This document shows, piece by piece, positions 1 through 5,504 of a stretch of 6,268 bases of DNA. The stretch is from Candidatus Nitrosopumilus sp. GTDB lineage: Archaea; Thermoproteota; Nitrososphaeria; Nitrososphaerales; Nitrosopumilaceae. The stretch is taken from positions 1-6,268 of the forward strand of contig JAOUAY010000078.1 in assembly GCA_029860565.1 (NCBI GenBank), written 5' to 3'. The translations under genes were made by a program, and so were the position numbers. The stretch's first letter is position 1; each line of letters opens with the position of its first letter. The notes below the pieces were generated by a model that worked only from the letters and a program-made list of their open reading frames with translations, searched no databases and was not told where the DNA came from.

Positions 1-141
1 ATTTTTTGTATTATTAATCCTGTGAAACCTCCGGTTGGAATCCCTGGCAAGGATGTATTTTATGTTCCAAACTATTGTGATAATTGCAATAGGCATTTCT
101 TGATTAATGCAGAATTTAAAATCCACAAAATGAATTGCTAG
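1..141 (+). CDS. 3' end of a zinc-ribbon-like protein (partial)
   Basis: The window opens inside a reading frame whose last 46 codons are visible, ending in TAG at 139-141. The fragment has a Cys at residue 3, a CxxC knuckle (YCDNC, visible residues 26-29), a His at 32, a His at 42 and a final Cys at 46. The first Cys probably pairs with another Cys just outside the window, giving a CxxC...CxxC zinc ribbon. A proline/glycine-rich stretch (PVKPPVGIPG) lies between the knuckles. Small zinc-ribbon proteins of unknown role are common in thaumarchaea, where some are suspected transcription or protein-interaction factors. The fragment is too short to name a family. The frame is supported by the cysteine spacing and by its AT-rich but protein-like composition. 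The start lies outside the window. Confidence 0.55.
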   Translation: MFCIINPVKPPVGIPGKDVFYVPNYCDNCNRHFLINAEFKIHKMNC

Positions 142-184
142 TGAATTCTAAATTGTAATGGAGTGGGTTGCTTGTTAGAGTACA

Positions 185-333
185 CTATATGCGATATTGT
201 TCATCAAGAATAATATTACAATATATGCACTCAAACTTGTTTGGTTCTTCACATATTGGATATGCCTGATTACTTTCAAGCGTGTTTTACATTCTTTGCA
301 TTAATCTATTTTAATAAACACACATGATTTCAT
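185..333 (-). pseudogene. Decayed small zinc-ribbon gene (stop plus frameshift)
   Basis: On the minus strand, two frames together spell a plausible four-cysteine zinc ribbon. Starting at an ATG (333-331), the first frame reads MKSCVFIKID, meets a TAA at 303-301, then continues CKECKTRLKV. From about 271 a frame shifted by one base reads NQAYPICEEPNKFECIYCNI and a few more residues to TAG at 187-185. Joined, they give CxxC, about 20 residues, CxxC, the same spacing as the intact 60 aa zinc ribbon at 3331-3513. Neither frame alone makes a sensible protein. I read this as a gene broken by one in-frame stop and one net frameshift. Sequencing error is an alternative, and so is a short functional piece starting inside. 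No homologue could be searched for. Confidence 0.35.
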
Positions 334-499
334 TAGATACAAAACGAGCTGAAAATTAGACTGTATAAATTAGATTATTCTATTTTTCTAATTCTAATTA
401 TCTGGAACTAGAATACTGCAAAATAAAGATCGTTAAAATATTTTTTTCTTTACTTTTTGTTTTAAAATTTACAAAACCGAGTCAGAGCCGCAGTAACAG

Positions 500-531
500 G
501 ATCGAGATAATGTTTTACATTGATCGAGATA
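500..531. repeat. Direct repeat GATCGAGATA, 22-bp period
   Basis: Two identical 10-bp copies start at 500 and 522, about two helical turns apart, so both would face the same side of the DNA. This spacing suits a pair of binding sites for a dimeric regulator. No gene starts nearby, so any function is unproven. Confidence 0.4.
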
Positions 532-539
532 TCTTCAAC

Positions 540-585
540 CCTTGACAGTTCAAATCATCTTAAATGTGATAGTATGCCTTGACAG
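540..585. repeat. Direct repeat CCTTGACAG, 37-bp period
   Basis: Identical 9-bp copies lie at 540-548 and 577-585. They contain TTGACA, the bacterial -35 hexamer. The window is archaeal, uses box A/TBP promoters, and shows no spaced -10 partner, so the resemblance is probably fortuitous. Confidence 0.3.
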
Positions 586-740
586 ATTGTAAGGCTGGGC
601 ATGTACATGATTTCGCGTGGTTTGATATTCAACAGAAAAAAATGTGCATACATTGTCTGATTGAAGAGTAGATTGGCAAAATATTTTGTTTCTTTAGCCT
701 ATTTCCACGACTATTTTTAATGCGGACAATTTTTAGCGGA

Positions 741-748
741 TATAATAT
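741..748 (+). promoter_or_regulatory. Box A (TATA) for the structured RNA
   Basis: TATAATAT is centred at about 745. Archaeal box A elements sit about 26 bp upstream of the start site, which predicts initiation near 771. This coincides with the first paired base (773) of the foldable RNA at 773-853. Confidence 0.6.
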
Positions 749-772
749 ATTGGATTCATGCTTTACATGGAT

Positions 773-853
773 AGACTGTGATGGGTAACATGCCTAAAAT
801 CCGGAACATTAACTCCAGTTCCAATGGCGTTTGCCATTCTTCCGTCACAGTCT
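773..853 (+). ncRNA. Candidate cloverleaf-like structured RNA or mRNA leader
   Basis: The ends are complementary over 12 bp: 773-784 pairs with 842-853 with one U-G wobble. Inside the closing helix lie a 5-bp hairpin (803-807 with 818-822, 10-nt loop) and an immediately adjacent 6-bp hairpin (823-828 with 833-838, GUUU loop) that could stack coaxially. A weak 4-bp GGUA/UGCC hairpin (784-787 with 791-794, ACA loop) competes with one base of the closing helix. A good box A at 741-748 predicts a start at about 771, which fits a transcript beginning at the helix. It is not a tRNA: there is no GTTCRANNC T-loop, no 7-bp acceptor stem and no anticodon arm. It lacks complete C/D boxes and does not match the fluoride, TPP, c-di-GMP or tetrahydrofolate riboswitch cores I know. 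It ends 18 bases before the earliest start codon of the next gene, so it is either a free small RNA or a structured 5' leader. The opposite strand can fold equally, but the promoter favours plus. Confidence 0.55.
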
Positions 854-854
854 C

Positions 855-863
855 TTAAAATTT
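855..863 (+). promoter_or_regulatory. Possible box A for the 65-71 aa gene
   Basis: TTAAAATTT just after the RNA helix is centred at about 859, predicting a start near 885. That is five bases before the ATG at 890 but after the ATG at 872. If this box is used, the protein is 65 aa and the upstream RNA is a separate transcript. If not, the RNA is part of the leader. Confidence 0.35.
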
Positions 864-889
864 GAAATAAGATGAGACCAACGAAATAC

Positions 890-1087
890 ATGCCAAAAAT
901 TGAAACATTTGACGGTGCGGGTTTTTGGAAAAATGCATACGCCCATCAACGTGGTAAACTATTGAAAAAGGTAAGCGTACCTGAAGATCAAATTATTGCA
1001 TTAGTTAACAAAAAGTATATGGAAATCCCTGCTGCATTAAGATATGAAATTGAAACTAGTGGCATTGATAAAAAAGAACTACAATAA
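890..1087 (+). CDS. Small hypothetical protein, 65 aa (71 aa from 872)
   Basis: I do not recognise this protein. From the ATG at 890 it begins MPKIETFDGAGFWKNAYAHQ and ends at TAA (1085-1087). It is soluble, with no signal peptide, membrane segment or cysteines. It is rich in Lys and aromatic residues at the N-terminus (FW, Y, H), followed by a likely helix (VPEDQIIALVNKKYMEIPAALRYEIETSG) and a charged end. An upstream in-frame ATG at 872 would add MRPTKY. I prefer 890 because a box A at 855-863 fits a short leader there, but 872 is possible if transcription starts at about 771. The foldable RNA at 773-853 lies directly upstream and could regulate it. The tRNA-binding-domain gene follows 40 bases later but has its own box A, so an operon is not needed. 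Confidence 0.65.
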   Translation: MPKIETFDGAGFWKNAYAHQRGKLLKKVSVPEDQIIALVNKKYMEIPAALRYEIETSGIDKKELQ

Positions 1088-1099
1088 CATTCGAAATTC

Positions 1100-1107
1100 A
1101 TTTTAAG
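1100..1107 (+). promoter_or_regulatory. Box A for the tRNA-binding-domain gene
   Basis: ATTTTAAG is centred at about 1103, 25-26 bases upstream of the ATG at 1128, predicting a leaderless transcript. The box overlaps the alternative GTG start at 1107, which argues against that start. Confidence 0.5.
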
Positions 1108-1127
1108 TGGAGAAATCAGGGTCTGTT

Positions 1128-1457
1128 ATGCCAAACATATCTTATGATGATTTTGCAAAACTGGACATCAGAGTTGCAAAAATTATTGGAACTGAACCAA
1201 TTGAAGGTAAATCTAGAATAATTAAAGGTCGAATTGATTTGGGAAATGATGATCAACGTGATGTGATTATTGGTGGTGCACAGTATTATCAACCTGAAGA
1301 TATTGTGGGAAAAATTGTTATCGTAATTGCAAATCTTGAACCTAAAAAAATGGCTGGTGTTGAATCAAATGCAATGTTGTTGGCAGCTGATGTTGATGAC
1401 AAACCCTTTTGGTTGACGGTGAAAGAAGACATTCCTTTAGGAAGTCCTATCAAATAA
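1128..1457 (+). CDS. Stand-alone tRNA-binding (MetRS beta/EMAP-type) domain protein
   Basis: This 109 aa protein is a single OB-fold tRNA-binding domain. It is the kind found at the C-terminus of bacterial methionyl-tRNA synthetase, in CsaA/Arc1p/EMAPII, and as a free MetRS beta subunit in many archaea. Visible hallmarks are DFAKLDIRVAKI (residues 8-19), the strand with IDLG (36-39), VIIGGAQYY (46-54), VGKIVIVIANLEPKKMAGVES (60-80), MLLAA (83-87) and the closing PLGSPIK. The expected role is to bind tRNA non-specifically, probably raising the tRNA affinity of a synthetase encoded elsewhere; the catalytic subunit is not in this window. A chaperone-like CsaA role is the alternative. The ATG at 1128 is chosen because a box A lies 25 bp upstream. 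An in-frame GTG at 1107 would add seven residues but sits inside that box. The gene converges on tbp. Confidence 0.9.
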   Translation: MPNISYDDFAKLDIRVAKIIGTEPIEGKSRIIKGRIDLGNDDQRDVIIGGAQYYQPEDIVGKIVIVIANLEPKKMAGVESNAMLLAADVDDKPFWLTVKEDIPLGSPIK

Positions 1458-1506
1458 TCTGATTATTTTTATAATTTGTTCTTCTTCGTAAAAATGGATT
1501 TTTATT
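1458..1506. terminator. Bidirectional T-rich terminator between convergent genes
   Basis: The 49-base gap between two convergent stop codons has T-rich runs on the plus strand after 1457 (ATTTTTATAATTTG, then TTCTTCTTC). On the minus strand it has TTTTT at about 1491-1495, just past the tbp stop. Archaeal termination needs only oligo-T tracts, so both genes can end here. No stable hairpin is needed or seen. Confidence 0.45.
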
Positions 1507-2067
1507 TTAATCATAGATCATTAATTTTTTTTCTTCTAGTACTACATGTAAATTGTTTACAGATCTATACACATCTGCTTCTTGTTTAGCTCCTGTACAG
1601 ACAAGTTTTCCTGATGAGAATAACAAAATCACTGTTTTTGGGTCTATCATTCTGTGGATAAGTCCTGGGAATTGTTCTGGCTCGTACATGCTTCGTGGTA
1701 ATGTTCTAGCTGCCTGCTCTAGATGGATTTTCCCACCTAAATTGATTGAAGCTACCATGTTTTGGATTGTTACTACTGCATCTTTTTTTATTTTAATTCC
1801 TCCCTTGCGAAGATTTTGTACAACTGTTTTTACTGCCTTTCTAGCCATATCTTCTGATTTGGAACCTGTACATACCATTTTGCCTGAAGTAAAAATCAAT
1901 GTCGCAGTTTTTGGAATTTTTAATCTGAAAACTAATCCTGGAAATTGATCTGGATGATATTCTACGTCTGGAAATTTTCTAGTGATGTCATCTAAATCCA
2001 TTTTTTGCATTACATCTGCTGAGGCTACGACATTTTCTATGCTTATGATAGGTTTTGTTTCTGGCAT
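1507..2067 (-). CDS. tbp: TATA-box binding protein (TBP)
   Basis: TBP recognises box A and, with TFB, recruits the archaeal RNA polymerase to promoters. The 186 aa length is typical for an archaeal TBP. Two direct repeats are visible, about residues 5-90 and 96-182, each forming half of the DNA-binding saddle. The repeats match in order: IENVVAS (10-16) and IQNMVAS (101-107); QFPGL (41-45) and QFPGL (132-136); SGKMVCTG (61-68) and SGKLVCTG (152-159). The phenylalanines that kink DNA lie in the FPGL and IF/LF segments. There is no long acidic tail of the kind seen in some archaeal TBPs; it ends EEKKLMIYD. The ATG at 2067 follows a TTTTATT box centred at about 2097, predicting a leader of about four bases. 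The gene is divergent from the DUF1512 gene and convergent with the tRNA-binding gene. Confidence 0.97.
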   Translation of the reverse strand: MPETKPIISIENVVASADVMQKMDLDDITRKFPDVEYHPDQFPGLVFRLKIPKTATLIFTSGKMVCTGSKSEDMARKAVKTVVQNLRKGGIKIKKDAVVTIQNMVASINLGGKIHLEQAARTLPRSMYEPEQFPGLIHRMIDPKTVILLFSSGKLVCTGAKQEADVYRSVNNLHVVLEEKKLMIYD

Positions 2068-2093
2068 ATTTTGTTTTTTTGTATTTAAACTAC

Positions 2094-2100
2094 AATAAAA
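2094..2100 (-). promoter_or_regulatory. Box A for tbp
   Basis: TTTTATT on the minus strand is centred at 2097 and predicts a start near 2071, four bases before the tbp ATG. A second A/T box, GTTTAAATAC at 2090-2081, is too close to the ATG to serve the same start but could bind TBP itself. Autoregulation is therefore conceivable but unproven. Confidence 0.45.
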
Positions 2101-2200
2101 GCACTCGTCATCGATTAATCATCTAAGACAAATTTTTCAAATTTTGACATGTAAGTTGTTCATTGATCTTGGAACGAATGCTTTAATTTGGTTCTGGCAA

Positions 2201-3334
2201 ATGTTGATTCTAGTGAATTTTACAAACTTTGATTTTGATCAGTTGTTTTCGATGAGTGATGACTCAAATCCACTAATGATGCTTGTATGGATTCTTCCAA
2301 TAATTCTTTTTGTATTTTATGGGCAACGTATCCAATTATTGGTTACTTCTTCAGAAGTCAAAAAAGGTATTAAAAAGCTAGATGGTTTTAGAAATGAATC
2401 TAGAACTGAATTAATTAATTATATCAAACATAATTTGAATGCAAAGGATGATCCTGTAAAAAAAATTGATAGATTTTTGGATTATTTTACAATAATGCCT
2501 GTTGAAATGGATCCTAATGGAATTGTTGAGAAAGTTCGTCATATCGTTAGATCAAGGGAAGACTATACTAGGGCACATGTGAAATCCCTTTCCCCTGAAA
2601 TGACTGATTTTGAATTAACAAAAGTTCAGACTTTGCTTGAAATTGCTTCATCCCTACAAATGATTTACAAAATAATCAATCATATGTTTTTGACCGCGAA
2701 AAAACAAAATAATTATCCTTTAATTTTACCTTTGCAGATGATCCTTCCTTTCATAATGGAGCAAGCCGAAGCAATGAAAGATGCAATTCCTGCATTTAAA
2801 ACAGGGCAACCAGTAGGTGACGGAATTGGTCCGATGGTTGTTGGAAAAATGATGTTAAATATTGAAAAGGAAACAATTGCATTTCAAACTACTTTTGCAA
2901 AAACTGACTTTGAGGATAGGACATTATTTCTTTTAAAAGCTGAGGGACCTGGTTCTACAGTTGGAAGGCCTGCAGATGCTCTGGAAACTATTGTATCTAA
3001 TAATAAATTGGATTCAATAATTATGATTGATGCTGCATTGAAATTGGAGGGTGAAGATTCTGCGTCCATTGCACGAGGATTTGGTGCGGCTATTGGAGGT
3101 ATTGGCACTGAAAAATTTCAAATTGAAGCGATTGCAACAAGTAATACTATTCCTATATTTTCAATTGTAGTCAAACAGTCAGTAAAGGAGGCGATTACTT
3201 TGATGACAAAGGAAATTGCTGATAAAGCCGACGATGTTCGTTTACAAGTTTATGATATGATTCTTGAAAATACTAAACAAGGCCAATCTGTTGCAATTAT
3301 TGGTGTGGGCAATACTGCAGGAGTGTCACAATGA
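2201..3334 (+). CDS. DUF1512 family membrane-anchored archaeal protein
   Basis: This protein of about 377 aa matches the archaeal DUF1512 family as I remember it; its biochemical function is unknown. From the ATG at 2201 it has a short acidic N-terminus, a hydrophobic segment at residues 24-40 (PLMMLVWILPIILFVFY) likely to anchor it in the membrane, a helical middle region, and a glycine-rich C-terminal domain. Conserved-looking blocks are GDGIGPMVVG (206-215), AEGPGSTVGRP (247-257), IMIDAALKLEGE (274-285) and GFGAAIGGIG (293-302). The glycine-rich loops suggest nucleotide or metal binding, which is inference. The start is uncertain: TTG at 2144 adds 19 residues and ATG at 2252 removes 17, and no box A sits cleanly upstream of any of them. 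The stop codon overlaps the start of the next gene (ATGA, 3331-3334), implying co-translation with the zinc ribbon. Confidence 0.85.
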   Translation: MLILVNFTNFDFDQLFSMSDDSNPLMMLVWILPIILFVFYGQRIQLLVTSSEVKKGIKKLDGFRNESRTELINYIKHNLNAKDDPVKKIDRFLDYFTIMPVEMDPNGIVEKVRHIVRSREDYTRAHVKSLSPEMTDFELTKVQTLLEIASSLQMIYKIINHMFLTAKKQNNYPLILPLQMILPFIMEQAEAMKDAIPAFKTGQPVGDGIGPMVVGKMMLNIEKETIAFQTTFAKTDFEDRTLFLLKAEGPGSTVGRPADALETIVSNNKLDSIIMIDAALKLEGEDSASIARGFGAAIGGIGTEKFQIEAIATSNTIPIFSIVVKQSVKEAITLMTKEIADKADDVRLQVYDMILENTKQGQSVAIIGVGNTAGVSQ

Positions 3335-3513
3335 TATTTTCTAAGAAAAAAATTATCATTGCATACACAGTTGAACAATGTATAAAATGTGAAATGTTGG
3401 CAAAACGAAAATTTAGGGAAGGTGATGTATTATTTGCGGAATTATCAAAATGCAGTTCATGCGATAGCCTAACTAGAATTGAAAAAATCTTTGGCGAATC
3501 TTTTGAACAATAA
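3331..3513 (+). CDS. Small zinc-ribbon protein, 60 aa
   Basis: This short basic protein has two CxxC knuckles, C17-C20 (QCIKCEM) and C41-C44 (KCSSCDS), spaced to bind one zinc in a ribbon fold. The intervening segment FREGDVLFAELSKC looks like two beta strands. There is no helix-turn-helix and no catalytic motif. Its ATG overlaps the DUF1512 stop (ATGA), so the two are very probably an operon and may act together, for example with the zinc ribbon as a partner of the membrane-anchored DUF1512 protein. That coupling is inference from the overlap. A T-rich stretch follows the stop. A general nucleic-acid-binding or protein-binding role is possible. Confidence 0.8.
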   Translation: MIFSKKKIIIAYTVEQCIKCEMLAKRKFREGDVLFAELSKCSSCDSLTRIEKIFGESFEQ

Positions 3514-3659
3514 TTTTTAGATTATTTTGTTCTATATTTTATATTGCAAGAAGGATAATGTCATGTTGTTCTCTCACCTTGTCCTTTAAACATCAGTCTT
3601 CTACATTTTGGATAAGGGGCTTATTTCCTCACTCAAAATTTTTCACTGTTTTTCATATT
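3514..3659. terminator. Convergent intergenic region with T-rich terminator
   Basis: This gap separates the convergent zinc-ribbon and map genes. The plus strand carries oligo-T tracts right after the TAA (TTTTT at 3514-3518, then TTTTG and ATATTTTATATT up to about 3545), adequate for archaeal termination. A small 5-bp hairpin ATAAG-GGG-CTTAT lies at 3612-3624. No credible gene or RNA was seen. Confidence 0.4.
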
Positions 3660-4556
3660 TTATTGAGCTCTGGTTGTAACTGTAACGCCTTCTTCATTTG
3701 GAATGAATGTATGTTCTGCCTGCGCCACCGGTTGCTCGTTTATTTCCATAAGAACTGGATATGCTTGAACTGCTTTTTTCTTAATTAAAATATCTAGTAA
3801 CTCTCTGGCTTTCTTTTCTTCCCATTCCTTTGTAATCCATCTTAATGCAAAAGGTAGCATATTGAAATTCTCCCAAACAAAGTCAAGTAACCTATCTGCT
3901 TCGTCATTTTTTGTTTTCTTTCGTGAATTCAAGGCAAAAATATTTTTTATTTTCCCATTTCTCACAAATCCTCCTCCTTTCTCCGTTGTTACAAACGGTT
4001 CACATGCATAAGCTGAATTTTCTGAAAGTGAAAATCCTCCAATTGACCAAATATTTGGAATGGATTTTCCAGCATGTATTGTATATTGATCCAGTGAATG
4101 TCCACTAAGATTCGCAATGGGTTTGAATCCCATCTTTTTAATTGTGGTTTCAATGGTTCGTCCAATATCACTTGCTTTTACTCCTGTCTTTATCATTGAC
4201 ATTGCATTTGCTAATGCTTCTTCTGCAGCTTGGACTAGTCCGTCAAATTGAGCATCATAACAAACAGTAACTGCGGTATCTGCGATGTATCCATTTATCT
4301 GTGCGCCAAGATCAATTTTTACCAAATCTGTATCTTTGATTGTAATTGAGTCATTTGGTTCGGCGGTGTAATGGGCTGCAATTTCATTAATACTGGCATT
4401 TACTGGAAATGCACATTTTGCTCCTCTTTTTTTGATTTCTCCTTCCACTTCTTCACAAATATCGTAAACTGATTTGCCTATCCAATCTTTTACTCTGACC
4501 ATTTCTCTTACTTCTGCAGCGATCTTTCCTGCTTTGATGTACTCTTCGGTTTGCAC
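3660..4556 (-). CDS. map: Methionine aminopeptidase, type II
   Basis: This enzyme removes the initiator methionine from nascent proteins when the second residue is small, using a dinuclear metal site of the pita-bread fold. At 298 aa it has the usual length of archaeal type II enzymes. All expected active-site residues are visible, at nearly the Pyrococcus positions: H62 (AHYT), metal ligands D82 (KIDLG) and D93 (IADTA), H153 (SGHSLDQY), H161 (IHAG), E186 (ACEPF) and E281 (AEHTF). The insertion at about 195-262, typical of type II, is present and Lys/Glu-rich. The start is a GTG. An in-frame stop lies just upstream and there is no ATG before residue 19, while a box A at 4586-4577 predicts a leaderless start exactly at this GTG. 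It is transcribed alone and convergently to the zinc-ribbon operon. Confidence 0.97.
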   Translation of the reverse strand: MQTEEYIKAGKIAAEVREMVRVKDWIGKSVYDICEEVEGEIKKRGAKCAFPVNASINEIAAHYTAEPNDSITIKDTDLVKIDLGAQINGYIADTAVTVCYDAQFDGLVQAAEEALANAMSMIKTGVKASDIGRTIETTIKKMGFKPIANLSGHSLDQYTIHAGKSIPNIWSIGGFSLSENSAYACEPFVTTEKGGGFVRNGKIKNIFALNSRKKTKNDEADRLLDFVWENFNMLPFALRWITKEWEEKKARELLDILIKKKAVQAYPVLMEINEQPVAQAEHTFIPNEEGVTVTTRAQ

Positions 4557-4576
4557 ATTTTTGATCCTTTAATTGC

Positions 4577-4586
4577 CTTTAAAATG
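4577..4586 (-). promoter_or_regulatory. Box A for map
   Basis: CATTTTAAAG on the minus strand has its core centred at 4581, about 26 bp upstream of the GTG at 4556. This is the classic leaderless arrangement and it decides the GTG start. Confidence 0.6.
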
Positions 4587-4819
4587 ATTATCTGAAGATT
4601 TGACTTTACTTGTGATGAAGATAGATTTGATTCAGGGAATTTTTAAAATTAAGGTGTTGGAATAATCTGATGAACCTTTAACCTTGTTTTGATCAGCGAC
4701 ATTCTATTTTTTTAGCATGTAACTAGGGATCGTTATGAATAATTTGTGTACTTGATTTTGTAACTGTCTTTGAATTTATTGAAAATACTGTTTGAAAAAT
4801 TATTTTTAGGTAAGTTTGT
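4587..4819. other. Gene-free divergent region with a T7 run
   Basis: This stretch lies between the divergent map promoter and the 84 aa gene. No protein gene was seen. It holds weak inverted repeats (AAGGT at 4651-4655 against ACCTT, and CTGAT/ATCAG at about 4668-4695). These lie ahead of a seven-T run at 4707-4713 that could end a short RNA. A perfect C-box-like GTGATGA (4612-4618) has no properly placed D box. TTTATTG at about 4775-4781 could be the box A of the next gene. Confidence 0.3.
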
Positions 4820-5074
4820 GTGTATCTTGGAATAGCATTGGATTTTATTAAAAAAAGAGTGAGACAATTCCAAGAGAAAAAATTAAATGAAATCATATCA
4901 AAAATACAGTTTCATCAATATATGAAAAATCAATTGAAACAAAAATTAGGTGTCACTAATAATGATATAACCTCCAAGATCCAAGAAGAGATCAAATTCA
5001 ATGATAAAATGATAGAACTTTGGCAGAGGAATGAAGAAAAACTTAGAAGACAAATGAGTGAGATGGAAGATTAG
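4820..5074 (+). CDS. Small charged helical/coiled-coil protein, 84 aa
   Basis: I do not recognise this protein. It is almost entirely predicted helix, very rich in Lys, Glu, Gln and Ile, with heptad-like hydrophobic spacing (FIKKRVRQFQEKKLNEIISK at 9-28; IELWQRNEEKLRRQMSEM at 65-82) and no cysteines. A break at GVTNND (44-49) suggests a two-helix hairpin or antiparallel coiled coil. The GTG at 4820 is preceded by AGGT at 4808-4811, a weak Shine-Dalgarno at suitable spacing. A TTG at 4838 is an alternative start. It may bind a partner or nucleic acid as a small scaffold, but nothing in the sequence says which. The 5082-5126 hairpin begins seven bases after its stop. Coding status rests on frame length and composition. 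Confidence 0.6.
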   Translation: MYLGIALDFIKKRVRQFQEKKLNEIISKIQFHQYMKNQLKQKLGVTNNDITSKIQEEIKFNDKMIELWQRNEEKLRRQMSEMED

Positions 5075-5081
5075 ATATAAT

Positions 5082-5126
5082 TTGTAGTGATCATCACAGC
5101 ACCATTTGGATACTAAGTCACTACAA
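5082..5126 (+). repeat. Inverted repeat/hairpin after the 84 aa gene
   Basis: TTGTAGTGA (5082-5090) and TCACTACAA (5118-5126) are perfect 9-bp inverted copies separated by 27 bases. The first arm also begins a small palindrome, GTGA-TCA-TCAC (5087-5097), that could form an alternative shorter hairpin. No T-run follows, so this is not a simple terminator. It may stabilise the 3' end of the upstream mRNA or be a dimeric operator half-site pair. Confidence 0.5.
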
Positions 5127-5201
5127 TTGGTTAGAATTTTGATTGGATTATCGTTTGGTGCATAATGTGATTATCAATGATTACCTATCAAGTTATCAAA
5201 A

Positions 5202-5209
5202 CCATAAAT
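5202..5209 (+). promoter_or_regulatory. Box A for the 90 aa gene
   Basis: CCATAAAT is centred about 26 bp upstream of the ATG at 5232 and predicts a leaderless transcript starting there. The in-frame ATG at 5208 overlaps this box and is therefore unlikely. Confidence 0.45.
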
Positions 5210-5231
5210 GCACATATCCGATAATTATCAT

Positions 5232-5504
5232 ATGAAAATTACAGAAATAGAAATTGATGATAGTCAAACAGGCTATTATTGGATTCAAATTTATACTAGT
5301 AATCAAAAACAGGCAATTTTATTAAAAAATCAAATTTTAGCAGATCAAGCAATGAGAGAAAGATTAGAAAAAGAAATTACTCAAAGTCAGAATGTCATTG
5401 CACACTCTACAAACAAAATGGAAATGGCAATTCAAAATTTCCTTCTTGAAAAATTACTTTTAATATCTGAAGGATCTGATGAGACTGAAGCAGAATTGTT
5501 TTAA
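5232..5504 (+). CDS. Small hypothetical protein, 90 aa
   Basis: I do not recognise this protein. The N-terminal third (MKITEIEIDDSQTGYYWIQI) looks like a beta hairpin. The rest is a long charged helix (about residues 28-80, rich in Gln, Lys, Glu and Ala), followed by an acidic tail (SEGSDETEAELF). There are no cysteines, membrane segments or signal peptide. The ATG at 5232 is preferred to the ATG at 5208 because a box A lies 26 bp upstream. Like the 84 aa protein before it, it is short, soluble and helix-rich, but the two are separated by about 157 bases with a hairpin and a new promoter, so they are not clearly one operon. An acidic C-terminal tail is common in proteins that contact nucleic-acid-binding partners, which is only suggestive. 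Confidence 0.65.
   Translation: MKITEIEIDDSQTGYYWIQIYTSNQKQAILLKNQILADQAMRERLEKEITQSQNVIAHSTNKMEMAIQNFLLEKLLLISEGSDETEAELF

Larger units (their letters stand above)
334..740. other. Long non-coding gap with short direct repeats
   Basis: No gene with a credible start and length is visible on either strand in these roughly 400 bases. The right-hand part (480-620) is less AT-rich than its surroundings. It holds two pairs of direct repeats: GATCGAGATA at 500-509 and 522-531, and CCTTGACAG at 540-548 and 577-585. A minus-strand stretch of 30 open codons (554-462) ends in TAA but has no start codon and matches no family I know. The gap may hold decayed genes, a regulatory region, or an unannotated RNA. 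No tRNA-like fold was found. Confidence 0.4.

Noticed and set aside
462..554. Minus-strand 30-codon open stretch (FELSRVEDISINVKHYLDPV and onward) that looks protein-like
   Set aside because: It is bounded upstream by TGA, has no start codon, and neither neighbouring frame extends it convincingly. It could be a gene remnant but cannot be supported.
544..560. GTTCAAATC resembling a tRNA T-loop
   Set aside because: The flanking bases do not form a T-stem, and no acceptor, D or anticodon arms are present.
773..853. The 81-bp inverted-repeat unit as a miniature transposable element
   Set aside because: There is no target-site duplication at its ends and no second copy in the window. Internal hairpins and a spaced box A favour an RNA.
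1553..1948. Plus-strand 131-codon open frame
   Set aside because: It is antisense to tbp, which is unambiguous. The frame is a shadow.
4592..4635. C/D box guide RNA (GTGATGA at 4612-4618, CTGA at 4592-4595)
   Set aside because: The box order and spacing do not give a C...D unit with a guide of normal length, and no closing k-turn stem is seen.
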